The notes under the pieces are model-generated. The model saw nothing but the letters and a program-made list of their open reading frames with translations. It was not told the DNA's origin and ran no database searches. Position numbers and translations under genes: made by a program. From UBA2387 sp019454665 (GTDB lineage Bacteria; Armatimonadota; Fimbriimonadia; Fimbriimonadales; Fimbriimonadaceae), in NCBI GenBank assembly GCA_045862995.1, contig BTVX01000001.1, forward strand, positions 248,001 to 312,000: a stretch of 64,000 nt of DNA, written 5' to 3'. Numbering within the stretch: the first letter of the stretch is position 1; every line of letters starts with the position of its first letter. Shown here piece by piece: positions 32,325-42,961 of this stretch.

Positions 32325-33814
32325 GCAGGCTTCTCGAAGCGACGGGCATTGGCAAGCGGTTCGGCGGCGCGATCGCGTTGGAAGACGTCTCGCTCGCGCT
32401 GCACCAGGGCGAGATCGTCGGCCTGATCGGCGAAAACGGCGCGGGCAAGAGCACGCTGATCAAGATCGTATCCGGCATCCACCGTCCCGACGCGGGCGTG
32501 ATCCGGCTCGATGGCAAGCCCTGCGCCATACCGAACGTTCAGGCCGCTTGGCAACACGGCATCGTCCTCGTCCATCAGGAACTCTCGGTGGCCGACAACC
32601 TCGGCGTGTCCGAGAGCATGTTCTTAGGACGCGAACGCCGCAATCGGTTGGGCTGGATCGCCCGGCGGGAGCAACGAGACCTCTGCGCCCCGATCCTCGA
32701 GACGCTCGGCGTTTCGTTCAGGGCGGAAACGCCCATGGCGACCCTCTCGATCGGTCAACGGCAGCTGGTCGAAATCGCCCGAGCCCTGCTGCTCGAATCG
32801 CGTCTCATCATTCTGGACGAACCCACCAGCAGTCTCACGCCCAGCGATGCCGAGCGCTTGTTCGCGGTGCTGCGTCAACTGCGTGAGCGAGGCACCACCA
32901 TCCTCTATGTTTCGCACCGCTTGCCCGAAATCGAAGCGCTCTGCGACCGTGTGGTCGGGCTGCGGGACGGCCGCAACAGCGGTGAGCTCGTTCCACCCGA
33001 CATCTCGGCCGACCAGATGATCCACTTGATGGTGGGCCGGGACCTCGAACGCCCACCGATCCACGAAACCCCACCTTCGGGCGAAGTTCTCCTGCTGGCG
33101 AAGGGACTGCGCCTGCGGACCAACGACCCAAACGGCATGAACTTCGAGGTTCGCGCAGGCGAGGTCGTGGGCGTCGGCGGCCTGATGGGCTCGGGCAGAA
33201 CCCGCCTTGCCAGCACCCTCTTCGGGCTTCAGAGGCCCGTGGGCGGCACGCTGACCATCTGTGGCTCCCCGGGGCCGTCCAGGTCGCCGCGAGCGGCTGT
33301 CCGTCGCGGGGTAGCCCTCGTTCCCGAGGACCGCAAGACGCAAGGCTTGATTCTCGACGACACCATCCACGCGAACTGCGACTTGCCCGTGTTGCCCTTG
33401 GTGTCGAAACTCGGCTGGCCCGACCGGACGCGCCTTCGCGAACTGGCTGCAAAGGCCATGAGCACCCTGGGAATCAAGGCACCCTCCGCGCGAACGATGG
33501 TTTCCGCTCTTTCGGGCGGCAACCAACAAAAGGTCGCGATCGGCAAGTGGTTGGGCACCGGGCCGAGGTTGCTGATCCTTGACGAGCCCACGCGAGGAGT
33601 TGACGTTGGGGCCAAAAGCGAGATCTATCGCCAAATCCGGCAACTCGCCGACCAGGGGATGGCCGTGGTCATGGTCTCCAGCGATACGCCCGAGCTGCTC
33701 TCGATTCCCGACCGTGTCTTGGTGATGCATCAAGGACGGTTGGCTGGAGAGTTGCCCCGGGCCCACATGGATGAGGAGCGGTTCTTGACCCTGGCCACGG
33801 GAGGTGCCCTGTGA
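32321..33814 (+). CDS. Sugar ABC transporter ATP-binding protein (RbsA/MglA type)
   Basis: A 497-residue tandem ATPase. The first domain has Walker A GENGAGKSTLIK, signature LSIGQRQLVEIARALL and Walker B LIILDEPTSSL. The second has a degenerate Walker A (GLMGSGRTR), signature ALSGGNQQKVAIGKWL and Walker B LLILDEPTRGVDVGAKSE. The asymmetry is normal for the CUT2 (ribose/galactose) family. The GTG at 32321 overlaps the binding-protein stop by 4 nt; the permease GTG overlaps its own stop. It powers import of a monosaccharide, likely a pentose or hexose; specificity unknown. Confidence 0.93.
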   Translation: MSRLLEATGIGKRFGGAIALEDVSLALHQGEIVGLIGENGAGKSTLIKIVSGIHRPDAGVIRLDGKPCAIPNVQAAWQHGIVLVHQELSVADNLGVSESMFLGRERRNRLGWIARREQRDLCAPILETLGVSFRAETPMATLSIGQRQLVEIARALLLESRLIILDEPTSSLTPSDAERLFAVLRQLRERGTTILYVSHRLPEIEALCDRVVGLRDGRNSGELVPPDISADQMIHLMVGRDLERPPIHETPPSGEVLLLAKGLRLRTNDPNGMNFEVRAGEVVGVGGLMGSGRTRLASTLFGLQRPVGGTLTICGSPGPSRSPRAAVRRGVALVPEDRKTQGLILDDTIHANCDLPVLPLVSKLGWPDRTRLRELAAKAMSTLGIKAPSARTMVSALSGGNQQKVAIGKWLGTGPRLLILDEPTRGVDVGAKSEIYRQIRQLADQGMAVVMVSSDTPELLSIPDRVLVMHQGRLAGELPRAHMDEERFLTLATGGAL

Positions 33815-34764
33815 AGCGCATCATTGGCGTGGCCGTTGCCCTGGTTTTGGTCGTCGTTCTGACGGCGCTGCAGGACCCCAAGTTCCTGCAGCCGGGCAAC
33901 GTGTCGAACGTGGCGCGCTGGATCGGCATGTACGGGGTGATGAGCATCGGCCAGGCGTTCGTCATCATGACGGGCGGCATTGACCTCTCGGTCGGTTCCC
34001 TGGTGGGTTTGGTCGGGTGCGTGTTGGCTCGGCTCATCCGGGAGCACGGGGTGCCCGTGCCCGTTGCGGTGACCCTGGTGCTGGCCATGTGCGCGTCGCT
34101 GGGGTGGCTGCATGGCATGATGATCACGCGTCTTCGCCTGCAACCGTTCGTGGTCACCTTGTGCGGGTTGTTCATCTACCGGGGCATCGCGCGCTTCATC
34201 ACGGGCGACGCGACGCAGGGCTTTGGCACGGGCTACACGGAGTTCAAACAACTCGCCGTCGGGACCTTGGTGGGCGTCCCCAATCCGTTCCTGATCCTCT
34301 TAGGGTTCGCGGCCGTTGCCTCGGTCGCGTTGAACTTCACCGTGTTCGGGCGGTACCTCCTCGCACTCGGGCGCAACGAGACGGCGGCCCGCTACAGCGG
34401 CGTGCCGGTCAGCCGCGTGATCGTGGCCACCTACATCCTGTCGGCCCTCGGGGCGGGCGTCTCCGGCGTGTTGTTCGCGCTGGACCTGAACAGCATTCAG
34501 CCTTCGGGTCACGGCAACTTCTTCGAGCTTTACGCGATTGCCGGAGCCGTCTTGGGCGGCTGCAGCCTGCGCGGGGGCTACGGGTCCATCCTTGGCGTCC
34601 TTCTCGGGACGGCGATCGTGCGCGTGCTCTACAACGCGATCAACATCCTGGGCATCGCCACGCAGCTGGAATTCGCGGTCGTGGGAACGGTGATCCTCTT
34701 CGGCGCGCTGGCCGACGAGGTCGTGCGTCGGATTGACGAGCGCCCGCGCGGCGCCCCGACTTGA
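33811..34764 (+). CDS. Sugar ABC transporter permease (RbsC type)
   Basis: A 317-residue permease of the BPD_transp_2 family with about eight to ten helices. Family blocks: SIGQAFVIMTGGIDLSVGSLVGL, LQPFVVTLCGLFIYRGIARF, LALGRNETAARYSGVPVSRV and AIAGAVLGGCSLRGGYGSILG. It forms the homodimeric channel of the CUT2 importer encoded with the two preceding genes. The GTG start overlaps the ATPase stop by 4 nt. Confidence 0.93.
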   Translation: MKRIIGVAVALVLVVVLTALQDPKFLQPGNVSNVARWIGMYGVMSIGQAFVIMTGGIDLSVGSLVGLVGCVLARLIREHGVPVPVAVTLVLAMCASLGWLHGMMITRLRLQPFVVTLCGLFIYRGIARFITGDATQGFGTGYTEFKQLAVGTLVGVPNPFLILLGFAAVASVALNFTVFGRYLLALGRNETAARYSGVPVSRVIVATYILSALGAGVSGVLFALDLNSIQPSGHGNFFELYAIAGAVLGGCSLRGGYGSILGVLLGTAIVRVLYNAINILGIATQLEFAVVGTVILFGALADEVVRRIDERPRGAPT

Positions 34765-34979
34765 GACCCGAGGAACGTCCCGGTCGGTTGACAGCTCGGC
34801 ACTCCCCCGACTTCTCATGTCGAGCCCGTTGTTGGCAATCGGCGCGCATCGCTCCCCTGCGCCCTTCGTGTGCTTCGTCCATCCCGATCCGTCCTCCAAC
34901 ACCCACATCTGGGGGGAGTGAACGTGAATCGTGAACCGTGAGGCGAGGGACGTCCCGGCCAATGCCCAGGGTTACCGGG
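34765..34979. other. Convergent intergenic region
   Basis: A 215-bp gap between the rbsC-type and E1-beta genes, which end towards each other. I see no coding sequence, no clear hairpin-plus-T-run terminator and no recognisable RNA. Short repeats around GTGAATCGTGAACCGTGA (34923-34940) resemble low-complexity tracts elsewhere. Confidence 0.5.
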
Positions 34980-35993
34980 TCAATACCTGAGGACGCGTTG
35001 CGCCGCGTCCAGCACCTTATGCGTGTTGGGCAACACGTAGGTCTCGAGCGACTTCGCCCACGGCACCGGCGTGTCCATGCGGGTGACCCGCAACGGCGGC
35101 GCGTCGAGCAGGTCGAACGCCTCGGTGGCGATGCGCGCCACGAGTTCGCCCGCGAAGCCGCACGTCATGGGCGCTTCGTTGACCACCACGCATCGGTTGG
35201 TCTTGGCCAGCGACGCCTTGATGGTGTCCATATCCAGAGGCACCAGCGATCGGATATCAATCACTTCGGCGCGATAGCCCTGCTCGGCGAGCTTGTCCGC
35301 CGCCTCCAAGCAGTGATACACGTTCTGACCGTAGCTGACGAACGTTAGGTCCGTGCCTTCGCGCCGGACCGCAGCCTGGCCCAACGGCACGATGTAGTCC
35401 TCGGTGGGCAGTTCCTCTTCGATGTCGCGCTTTCGGTAGAGTTCCTTGATCTCGTAGATCAGAACCGGGTTGCCGTCGCGCAACGCGGCCCGGGTCATCC
35501 CCATCGCGTCGTAAGGAGTCGAGGGGCAGATCACCTTGATGCCGGGCGAGTTGCAGAACCACGCCTCGTTCATCTGGCTGTGGTAGAGCGCACCGCCGCC
35601 GTAGGCGCCCGCAGGGCCGCGGATGACGACATTCATGCCGACTTCGCCACCCGTGCGGTAGCAGTAGGTCGCCAACATGTTGACGATCTGGTCGAAACCG
35701 CATGAGATGAAGTCAATGAACTGCATCTCGGCCACGACGGTCTTGCCGTTCAGGGCCATGCCCGTCGCCGCGCCCACGATGAGCGCTTCACTGATGGGGG
35801 CATCAATCACGCGCTGGCGGCCGTGCTTGGCGAGCAACCCATCGGTGACGCCGAACGCTCCGCCGAGGATGCCGATGTCTTCCCCGATGCAGACCATGTT
35901 GGGGTTGCGCGTCATCTCGCCATCGAGCGCTTCCTTGATGGCGGTCAGATAGTTCTTCTTGACCAGTTGTTGGTACTCGACTGAACTCGCCAT
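34980..35993 (-). CDS. 2-oxoacid dehydrogenase E1 component, beta subunit
   Basis: A 337-residue TPP-enzyme beta subunit (pyruvate or branched-chain type). Blocks: NPNMVCIGEDIGILGGAFGV (TPP-activating Glu), DAPISEALIVGAATGMAL, AEMQFIDFISCGFDQIVN, VVIRGPAGAYGGGALYHSQ and EVIDIRSLVPLDMDTI. With the alpha subunit encoded just upstream it decarboxylates a 2-oxoacid and passes the acyl group to lipoyl-E2. E2 and E3 are not in the window. ATG 35993 follows AAGGAAT at good spacing and lies 2 nt behind the alpha-subunit stop. Confidence 0.93.
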   Translation of the reverse strand: MASSVEYQQLVKKNYLTAIKEALDGEMTRNPNMVCIGEDIGILGGAFGVTDGLLAKHGRQRVIDAPISEALIVGAATGMALNGKTVVAEMQFIDFISCGFDQIVNMLATYCYRTGGEVGMNVVIRGPAGAYGGGALYHSQMNEAWFCNSPGIKVICPSTPYDAMGMTRAALRDGNPVLIYEIKELYRKRDIEEELPTEDYIVPLGQAAVRREGTDLTFVSYGQNVYHCLEAADKLAEQGYRAEVIDIRSLVPLDMDTIKASLAKTNRCVVVNEAPMTCGFAGELVARIATEAFDLLDAPPLRVTRMDTPVPWAKSLETYVLPNTHKVLDAAQRVLRY

Positions 35994-35995
35994 GG

Positions 35996-37123
35996 CTATT
36001 CCTTGTACACCCACATGCCACCTTCCTCGGCAGGCGGCGCCGGCGCTTGGATGGCATATTCGATGCCTTCCTTCATGTAGAGCACGACTTCGTGCGGGAA
36101 GTCCTCGTCCGTGACTTCGGAGGCGCTGCGTCCTTCGGGCGAGTGGCGATCGGCCTCGTCCTTGGACAGGAGACCCTGCGCTTGGAGCCACGTCTTGTAC
36201 ACCGCGAGCGGGTCGCGGCTGCGCCCGCGCTCGACTTCGTCGGCGGGTCGGTACTTGGCCGCGCGATCGTCGTCGTGGTCGCCGTGCCCGTAGGCGCGGA
36301 ACGTCTTGCACTCGACGATGCTGGGGCCGTTGCCTGCGCGGGCGTGCTGGACGGCCTGCATCACCTTGTCGTACACGTCGAGCACGTCTTGCCCGTCGGC
36401 GACGAGGCCCGGGATGCTGTAGCCCTTGGCCCGGTCGGCCACATCCTTGTTGGGTGAACTGAGTTCGAGCGGCGTACCGTACGCCCACTGGTTGTTCTCG
36501 ACGATGGTCACCACCGGCAGTTTGTGCACGGCGGCAAAGTTGATCGCCTCGTGGAAAACGCCTTGGGCCGTCGAGCCCTCGCCGTTGTAGGTGAGCACCA
36601 CGTCGTTGCCGCCATCGAGCCGGTTGGCGTACGCGACGCCGGCGGCGACCGGAATGGTGCCCGCCAACATGGACGTCGAGTGGATGATGCGCTTCGCCTT
36701 GCTGCCGATGTGCGACCAATTGTCGCGGGCCCGCCCAGGCGACGTGACCTTGCACCAGACCTGGCTGCACACCTCTTCGATGCTCATGCCGATGCGCTCG
36801 GGGTTGCGCCATCCATTCTTGGCGTCCTTGAGGAAGAACGCGGGCATGTCGCGGTGGATTGGGCTGATCCAGTCGGTTGGCTCCAGCCCGTACAACGAGC
36901 CGACGAGCACCGCCTCTTGGTTGTGGCTGGAATACAGCGTCCCTCGGAGACGCCCGCGCTTCTTCTCCTTGATCAGCCGGACGTCGAAGTACCGGGCCAG
37001 ATAGAGTTGGTTCAACAACTCGCGATGATCCTCCGGGGTGAGGAGGTCACGGGGCAGGATGGGTGTTTGGTGCGGTTCCAACGTCCTTTGGGCGGCCTTG
37101 GTCTTGGTCGCAGTCGGGGTCAA
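35996..37123 (-). CDS. 2-oxoacid dehydrogenase E1 component, alpha subunit
   Basis: A 375-residue TPP-binding alpha subunit. The TPP/Mg motif is GEGSTAQGVFHEAINFAA then VENNQWAYGTP; other blocks are LYSSHNQEAVLVGSLYGL, HIGSKAKRIIHSTSMLAG and KTFRAYGHGDHDDD, where the phosphorylation-loop-like segment sits. The N-terminal 20 residues are a basic tail. The TTG at 37123 follows GGAG at about 9 nt; no better start is visible. Pyruvate versus branched-chain specificity cannot be read from sequence alone. Confidence 0.92.
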   Translation of the reverse strand: MTPTATKTKAAQRTLEPHQTPILPRDLLTPEDHRELLNQLYLARYFDVRLIKEKKRGRLRGTLYSSHNQEAVLVGSLYGLEPTDWISPIHRDMPAFFLKDAKNGWRNPERIGMSIEEVCSQVWCKVTSPGRARDNWSHIGSKAKRIIHSTSMLAGTIPVAAGVAYANRLDGGNDVVLTYNGEGSTAQGVFHEAINFAAVHKLPVVTIVENNQWAYGTPLELSSPNKDVADRAKGYSIPGLVADGQDVLDVYDKVMQAVQHARAGNGPSIVECKTFRAYGHGDHDDDRAAKYRPADEVERGRSRDPLAVYKTWLQAQGLLSKDEADRHSPEGRSASEVTDEDFPHEVVLYMKEGIEYAIQAPAPPAEEGGMWVYKE

Positions 37124-37222
37124 ATCTTTGGGTCTCCGGGGTGATGTCGCGGTTCGCGCGAAGCCAAGAGGATACCCGAGGGACGGTCCCCAACCCGGAC
37201 GTTCGCCCTTGGCCCTGGGAGG

Positions 37223-38932
37223 TCACGCGGCCCTTTGGTCAGGCGTCCCGAACGACACCCGCACGTCGTTTGGAGACTTCGCGTCCAGATCCAACACGAC
37301 CGACAGCCACCGCAGTCCGAGGTACTCGCGCACTCCTTGGTGTGAAGGCATCCCGTGTTTGCCGGCGTCGGTCGCGGGTTCGCTGATCATCAGGCAGGCC
37401 TTTTCGAACCTCGTGGGAGTGCTGATGCGCAGGATGGGTTGCCCGTTCTGCTCGATTTGGGCGAGTCGGACGTTGCGCCTCAGCCTCTCGTATTCGGCGA
37501 TCTCGCTGGGCAGCACGAATTCCATGCGGTTCATCTTGCACTGGGTCAGCACCTTGCGGAGCGACGAAAACGCCACGGGCTCGGCGACGGCCTCGGGGCG
37601 CGACACCACCTGAAGGCATCCGTTCCGCATCAGGGTCTGCTGCACCAAGCGCGCCGCCGTCCCGTCTTGGCATGCCTTGCCCGGGTCGCAGATCTGGTAG
37701 GGCACTTCGAGGATGCGCGAGGACACGCCGTTCTGCTTGATCGGGTAGTACGGATGACAGGTTCCAAACAGGTAGCCCGAAGTGCCCGGCTGACGCCCGC
37801 CCTTGCTGAGCGAGACCTTCGCCGCCGTCTCCTCCACCATCGTGTACATCTCGTCGAGGCGGTACCAGCGGCCGTTCATGGGCCGGATCGCGGCCATGTC
37901 CAGGGAAGAACTCGACCGGCTGATGACCTGATACTGGATCTTCAGCTTGCCCTCGTGCCAGCCGTTGGCGTCCTCCGTGACGAAGAGGAGCCCGGGCTCG
38001 TGGCCCCGCTGTTTCATCCAGCGGTAAATGTCGTTGCCGTAGCCCGGAGGGCCGGTCAGCCACGTCGCATAGCCCTGCATCATCTGCAACATCCGGTCCA
38101 TGGCGTAGACCTGATCGGGGTCGAGCGACGTGCACTCGAAGGTAAGCATGACGGTGGCGGGCGAGAAGTTGGGCCAGTACCACATCATCGCCAAAGCGCG
38201 GCCCGTGTCTTTGGCCGATTGGACCACGGCACGCAGCCACATTTCGCGGAGCAAGTCCACGTAGGGCGAATCGAAGTAGGGATGCTCGTCGGCGACCGTT
38301 GCGCGGTCGTGTTCGTAGGACAGGTTGGTTCCGTCCTCGGCCCGAAGGTCGCCGTCCATGGTGTAGGCGGAGGCATCGGAAGGGCCGGGCGAGTCGGACT
38401 CGACGCTTCGTCCCGCCTGCATCAACGCCGCCGTCTGTCCGAGATGCGGGGCCAGCCAGTACGCCCACCCTCGCCCCACGCGACGTCGCCCGAGACCGAC
38501 GAACCCATCGCGTACGGAGGCCAGGACTTCGCAACCGTTGGGAGCATGGAGGGCACCGCCCATGAAACGGATCCGATCGCAGTCCTCGGGCCAGATGGGA
38601 GACTCGGTGGTCTGGTTCAGCGATTCGGTGCTGGCGGCCTGGCTCTTGGGATCCAAGCCCAGGACGCTCTCAAGGCCCCAAGTGGAACCCGAACAGATGA
38701 CGCAACCGCCCTCCTGGACCCATTGCGCCACCGACTCGACATAGTGGTGCTTGAGTTGGGCATGGCCGCACAGCAACAGCACCCCGTGCGAAGACAGGTC
38801 CATCAGACTGCGGTCTTCGAGCGTCTCGTACGCGAGGCCGGTACGCTCGATCGCCTCTTGATAGTGCGCGCCGTATCGGTCGTCTTGAGCTACAAGAAGT
38901 CCAATGCGGGCCCATCGTGAATGCTCTTTCAT
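37223..38932 (-). CDS. Polysaccharide deacetylase-like protein with N-terminal GATase-like domain
   Basis: A 569-residue cytoplasmic or unusually exported protein without a clear signal peptide. Residues about 8-180 look like a GATase1/ThuA-type flavodoxin-like fold (GVLLLCGHAQLKHHYVESVAQWVQEGGCVICSG, shown in part: WVQEGGCVICSGSTW). The middle (about 245-420) resembles the NodB/polysaccharide-deacetylase fold (SPATVMLTFECTSLDPDQV, ... GHEPGLLFVTEDANGWHEG). The usual deacetylase metal triad was not confirmed. Secreted families with this two-domain layout are found near sugar genes; function here is not assignable. It is divergent from the Cys/Met PLP gene. Confidence 0.6.
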   Translation of the reverse strand: MKEHSRWARIGLLVAQDDRYGAHYQEAIERTGLAYETLEDRSLMDLSSHGVLLLCGHAQLKHHYVESVAQWVQEGGCVICSGSTWGLESVLGLDPKSQAASTESLNQTTESPIWPEDCDRIRFMGGALHAPNGCEVLASVRDGFVGLGRRRVGRGWAYWLAPHLGQTAALMQAGRSVESDSPGPSDASAYTMDGDLRAEDGTNLSYEHDRATVADEHPYFDSPYVDLLREMWLRAVVQSAKDTGRALAMMWYWPNFSPATVMLTFECTSLDPDQVYAMDRMLQMMQGYATWLTGPPGYGNDIYRWMKQRGHEPGLLFVTEDANGWHEGKLKIQYQVISRSSSSLDMAAIRPMNGRWYRLDEMYTMVEETAAKVSLSKGGRQPGTSGYLFGTCHPYYPIKQNGVSSRILEVPYQICDPGKACQDGTAARLVQQTLMRNGCLQVVSRPEAVAEPVAFSSLRKVLTQCKMNRMEFVLPSEIAEYERLRRNVRLAQIEQNGQPILRISTPTRFEKACLMISEPATDAGKHGMPSHQGVREYLGLRWLSVVLDLDAKSPNDVRVSFGTPDQRAA

Positions 38933-39048
38933 GGTGGGGACACGTCACATATCGGCACATACGCCGGACATCACCACCCGCAGGGCTGAGAATATGCTCC
39001 CTTGGACCTCCGACGCCCCGCAGACTGCTAGACTCTCGTGTTCCCAAC

Positions 39049-40203
39049 ATGGACGCCCGACCCGACACCCTGCTCCAACACCTCGGCGAAGAAGACCGCA
39101 TCCTCGGCGCCGTCGTGCCCCCGATCTTCCAAACCTCCCTGTTCGTGTTCGACGACCCGCACTCGATGTGGGACACGATGCAGCATCATCCGGGCGGGCC
39201 GCCGTTCCACTACAGCCGGCTCGGCAACCCGACGAACCACATCGCCGAGCAGAAGGTCGCCTCGCTGGAGAAGGCGGGCGCGTGCAAGCTCTTCGCCAGC
39301 GGCATGGCAGCCATCTCGGCCGCCATCGTCAGCGTCTGCCGCGCAGGCTCGCATGTCGTCATGGTGGACACGGCCTATGGCCCCTCGCGGCAGGTCATGC
39401 AGAACCTGCTGGCCCGCTTTGGCGTGACGCACACCTTGGTTGATGGGCGGACCGTCGAGTCGGTGCTGGAAGCCATCCGGCCCGAGACGAGCCTCATCTA
39501 CCTAGAATCGCCCAGCAGCCTCATCTTCCGACTGCAAGACCTTGCGGCCATCGCCGCCGCTGCCAAGGAACGCGGGATCGCGACGGTCTGCGACAACACG
39601 TATTGCGGGGCCATCCTGCAAAACCCCTGCGAACTCGGGGTGGACATGGTGGTTCATAGCGGCACGAAGTACCTGAACGGTCACAGCGACGTGGTCGCCG
39701 GCGTTCTGTGTACGTCCGCCGACCGCATGGACGCCATCGTCCGGAACGAGTTGGCCCTGCTTGGCGGCGCGCTACCCCCCTTCCCCGCTTGGCTGCTCAT
39801 GCGCGGACTGCGGACGCTTCGCCTGCGATTGGCGCAACACGCCGCGACAGCCGACACCTTGGCGGCGTGGCTGCACGAACATCCCAAGGCGCGCCAGGTG
39901 CATCACGTCTCCCTGCCCGATTACCCTCAGCGCGACCTGTACCTGCGACAGATGCGGGGTTCGGGCGGGTTGTTCTCGTTCGAGCCGACGTTCGCCACGC
40001 GCGACGAGGTGTACCGGTTCTGCGCCTCGCTCAAGTGGTTCCGGATCGGCGTGAGCTGGGGCGGGCACGAGAGTCTGGCGGTTCCCATCGAAGTCCACCC
40101 GTTGGACTGGGAAGCGCCGCGCTGGATGATCCGCCTGTACTGTGGATTGGAAGACCCTCATGACCTGACCGAGGACCTCGAGCGGGCGATGGCGCAGGTC
40201 TAG
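39049..40203 (+). CDS. Cys/Met metabolism PLP-dependent enzyme (cystathionine gamma-synthase/lyase family)
   Basis: A 384-residue fold-type I enzyme. Blocks: AVVPPIFQTSLFVFDD, FHYSRLGNPTNHIAEQKVASLE, ACKLFASGMAAISAAI, the PLP Asp in IATVCDNTYCGAILQNPCELG and the PLP Lys in MVVHSGTKYLNGHSDVVAGV. It could act as cystathionine gamma-synthase, beta/gamma-lyase or methionine gamma-lyase; the sequence does not decide. ATG 39049 matches the family N-terminus. TAGACT at 39029-39034 is a possible -10 box. Confidence 0.9.
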   Translation: MDARPDTLLQHLGEEDRILGAVVPPIFQTSLFVFDDPHSMWDTMQHHPGGPPFHYSRLGNPTNHIAEQKVASLEKAGACKLFASGMAAISAAIVSVCRAGSHVVMVDTAYGPSRQVMQNLLARFGVTHTLVDGRTVESVLEAIRPETSLIYLESPSSLIFRLQDLAAIAAAAKERGIATVCDNTYCGAILQNPCELGVDMVVHSGTKYLNGHSDVVAGVLCTSADRMDAIVRNELALLGGALPPFPAWLLMRGLRTLRLRLAQHAATADTLAAWLHEHPKARQVHHVSLPDYPQRDLYLRQMRGSGGLFSFEPTFATRDEVYRFCASLKWFRIGVSWGGHESLAVPIEVHPLDWEAPRWMIRLYCGLEDPHDLTEDLERAMAQV

Positions 40204-40246
40204 TTGGCTCGGGCTTCACGCAGGGGAGTTGGGGTCCGAGAGACGA

Positions 40247-41659
<1,413 letters not shown>

Positions 41660-41711
41660 GCGTTGAGCGTAGCACGGTCGGGACCGCTTCGGCTACGCCT
41701 GCGCCCAGCGG

Positions 41712-41717
41712 TAACAT
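41712..41717 (+). promoter_or_regulatory. -10 box (TAACAT), likely leaderless promoter
   Basis: TAACAT ends 8 nt before the ATG at 41726 of the second DinB-like gene. Confidence 0.45.
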
Positions 41718-41725
41718 CTGGGGCG

Positions 41726-42163
41726 ATGACGACCCTGCGCGATGCGCTGATCCAAGGCTTCGAGTACGACCTGTGGGCGAACCTCAAGTGGATGGCCCAC
41801 CTGGAGCAACGCGGCTGGCCCGAGCCCGAGCGCGGCATCTTCTGCCACATCTTGGCGGCCCAGAACACGTGGGAGTTGCGGCTGCGGGGCGAGTCGCCCA
41901 CCAGCCTTGTCGCGCCCGAGCCGAGCGAGGCTTCCCTTCTCGACCTGCACACGCGATGGGTCGGGTCTCTTGAAGGCGACGTCGAGCGCGTGATCGCCTA
42001 CAAACGCACGACCGGCGAGGCGCGGTCCATGTCCGTTCACGCCATCGCGCGGCACGTGATCAACCACGGCACCTATCACCGGGGCGAACTGCGCGGCCTC
42101 TGCCGCGCCGGTGGCGAAGAGGGCTTCCCGGAGACGGATATGGCCGGTTTCTTTGCGAGCTGA
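41726..42163 (+). CDS. DinB family protein
   Basis: A 145-residue DinB/YfiT-type four-helix protein. The three metal histidines are visible: IFCHILAAQNTWELRL (near residue 43), and HVINHGTYHRGEL with HGTYH near residues 114-122. LWANLKWMAHLEQ is the usual first helix. It is a more canonical member than the one at 2676-3182. Known members are metal-dependent thiol transferases or DNA-damage-induced proteins of unknown activity. The frame is open back to 40229 on the opposite strand of the isomerase, which is a shadow. Confidence 0.9.
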   Translation: MTTLRDALIQGFEYDLWANLKWMAHLEQRGWPEPERGIFCHILAAQNTWELRLRGESPTSLVAPEPSEASLLDLHTRWVGSLEGDVERVIAYKRTTGEARSMSVHAIARHVINHGTYHRGELRGLCRAGGEEGFPETDMAGFFAS

Positions 42164-42190
42164 CTGCCCGCTTGGGCTCTGGCCTAGGGA

Positions 42191-42961
42191 CTACACGACT
42201 TCCGAGTAGCGGCGCAACGCGAACAGCCCGTCTGACGAGGCGCGCTTCAAGCGAGGCGAGAGCCAGAACAGGCGATCCGCTTCGCGCTCTCGGGCGATTT
42301 GGCCCGGTGTGTGGCCAGCGTGGCCGAACACGCGCATGTCGTCCCGGTCGAAGCCCGGGTGGGTGACCCAAAGATAGACCCCGCCCTCGGCATTCGCCAC
42401 GCGGGCGAGAAACGATTCCACCAGGGCTTCGGGGTCTTCGGCGGAAACTCGGGGCGCATCCGGCCAGGGTTTGAGCCCACCGAACCGTGGGGCGAGGCCC
42501 AACTCGCGAGCCAATGCCGTTAGCGCGTCGCGAACTCCGGGGAGCCACGTGAAACCCATGTGATCGTCCATGTAGACCGGCTTCACGCCCAGCGAGCGGG
42601 CGCGTTCCACCTGGGCGCGGGCTTCGACGACGGTGGCTTCGACCAGGCCCGGGCGGTCCTTCAATGCTGCGGTCGTGGGGAGAAAGAGACCGTCTTGGTC
42701 TATCAGCGGACGCACTTGGTCGAGCGGCGCGCAGGGCCCCCACTTCACGCGGTCCCACTCAGCGTTCATCGTCAGGTGGATGCCCACGTCCACGCCTTCG
42801 AGCGTCTTGAGCCAGGGCGTCAGAGCCTCGAACGACGGACCGGGCACGATCACGGACACGTTGCGCACCAGCCCGCCTTCGACGCTGGCGCGGACGGCTT
42901 CGTTGGCTGAGACGCAACTTCCCGCATCGTCGGCGCGGGTGACGACTTCGACCGGACTCAC
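42191..42961 (-). CDS. ChbG/YdjC-type carbohydrate deacetylase
   Basis: A 256-residue YdjC-family protein. The metal motif is TRADDAG (Asp near residues 10-12), followed by VDVGIHLTMNAEWD (His) and VKPVYMDDHMGFTWLPG (His), plus LWVTHPGFDRDDM. Family members deacetylate chito-oligosaccharides. The GTG at 42961 overlaps the amidohydrolase stop by 4 nt, so it is the last gene of the run that starts at yebC. Substrate not defined. Confidence 0.88.
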   Translation of the reverse strand: MSPVEVVTRADDAGSCVSANEAVRASVEGGLVRNVSVIVPGPSFEALTPWLKTLEGVDVGIHLTMNAEWDRVKWGPCAPLDQVRPLIDQDGLFLPTTAALKDRPGLVEATVVEARAQVERARSLGVKPVYMDDHMGFTWLPGVRDALTALARELGLAPRFGGLKPWPDAPRVSAEDPEALVESFLARVANAEGGVYLWVTHPGFDRDDMRVFGHAGHTPGQIAREREADRLFWLSPRLKRASSDGLFALRRYSEVV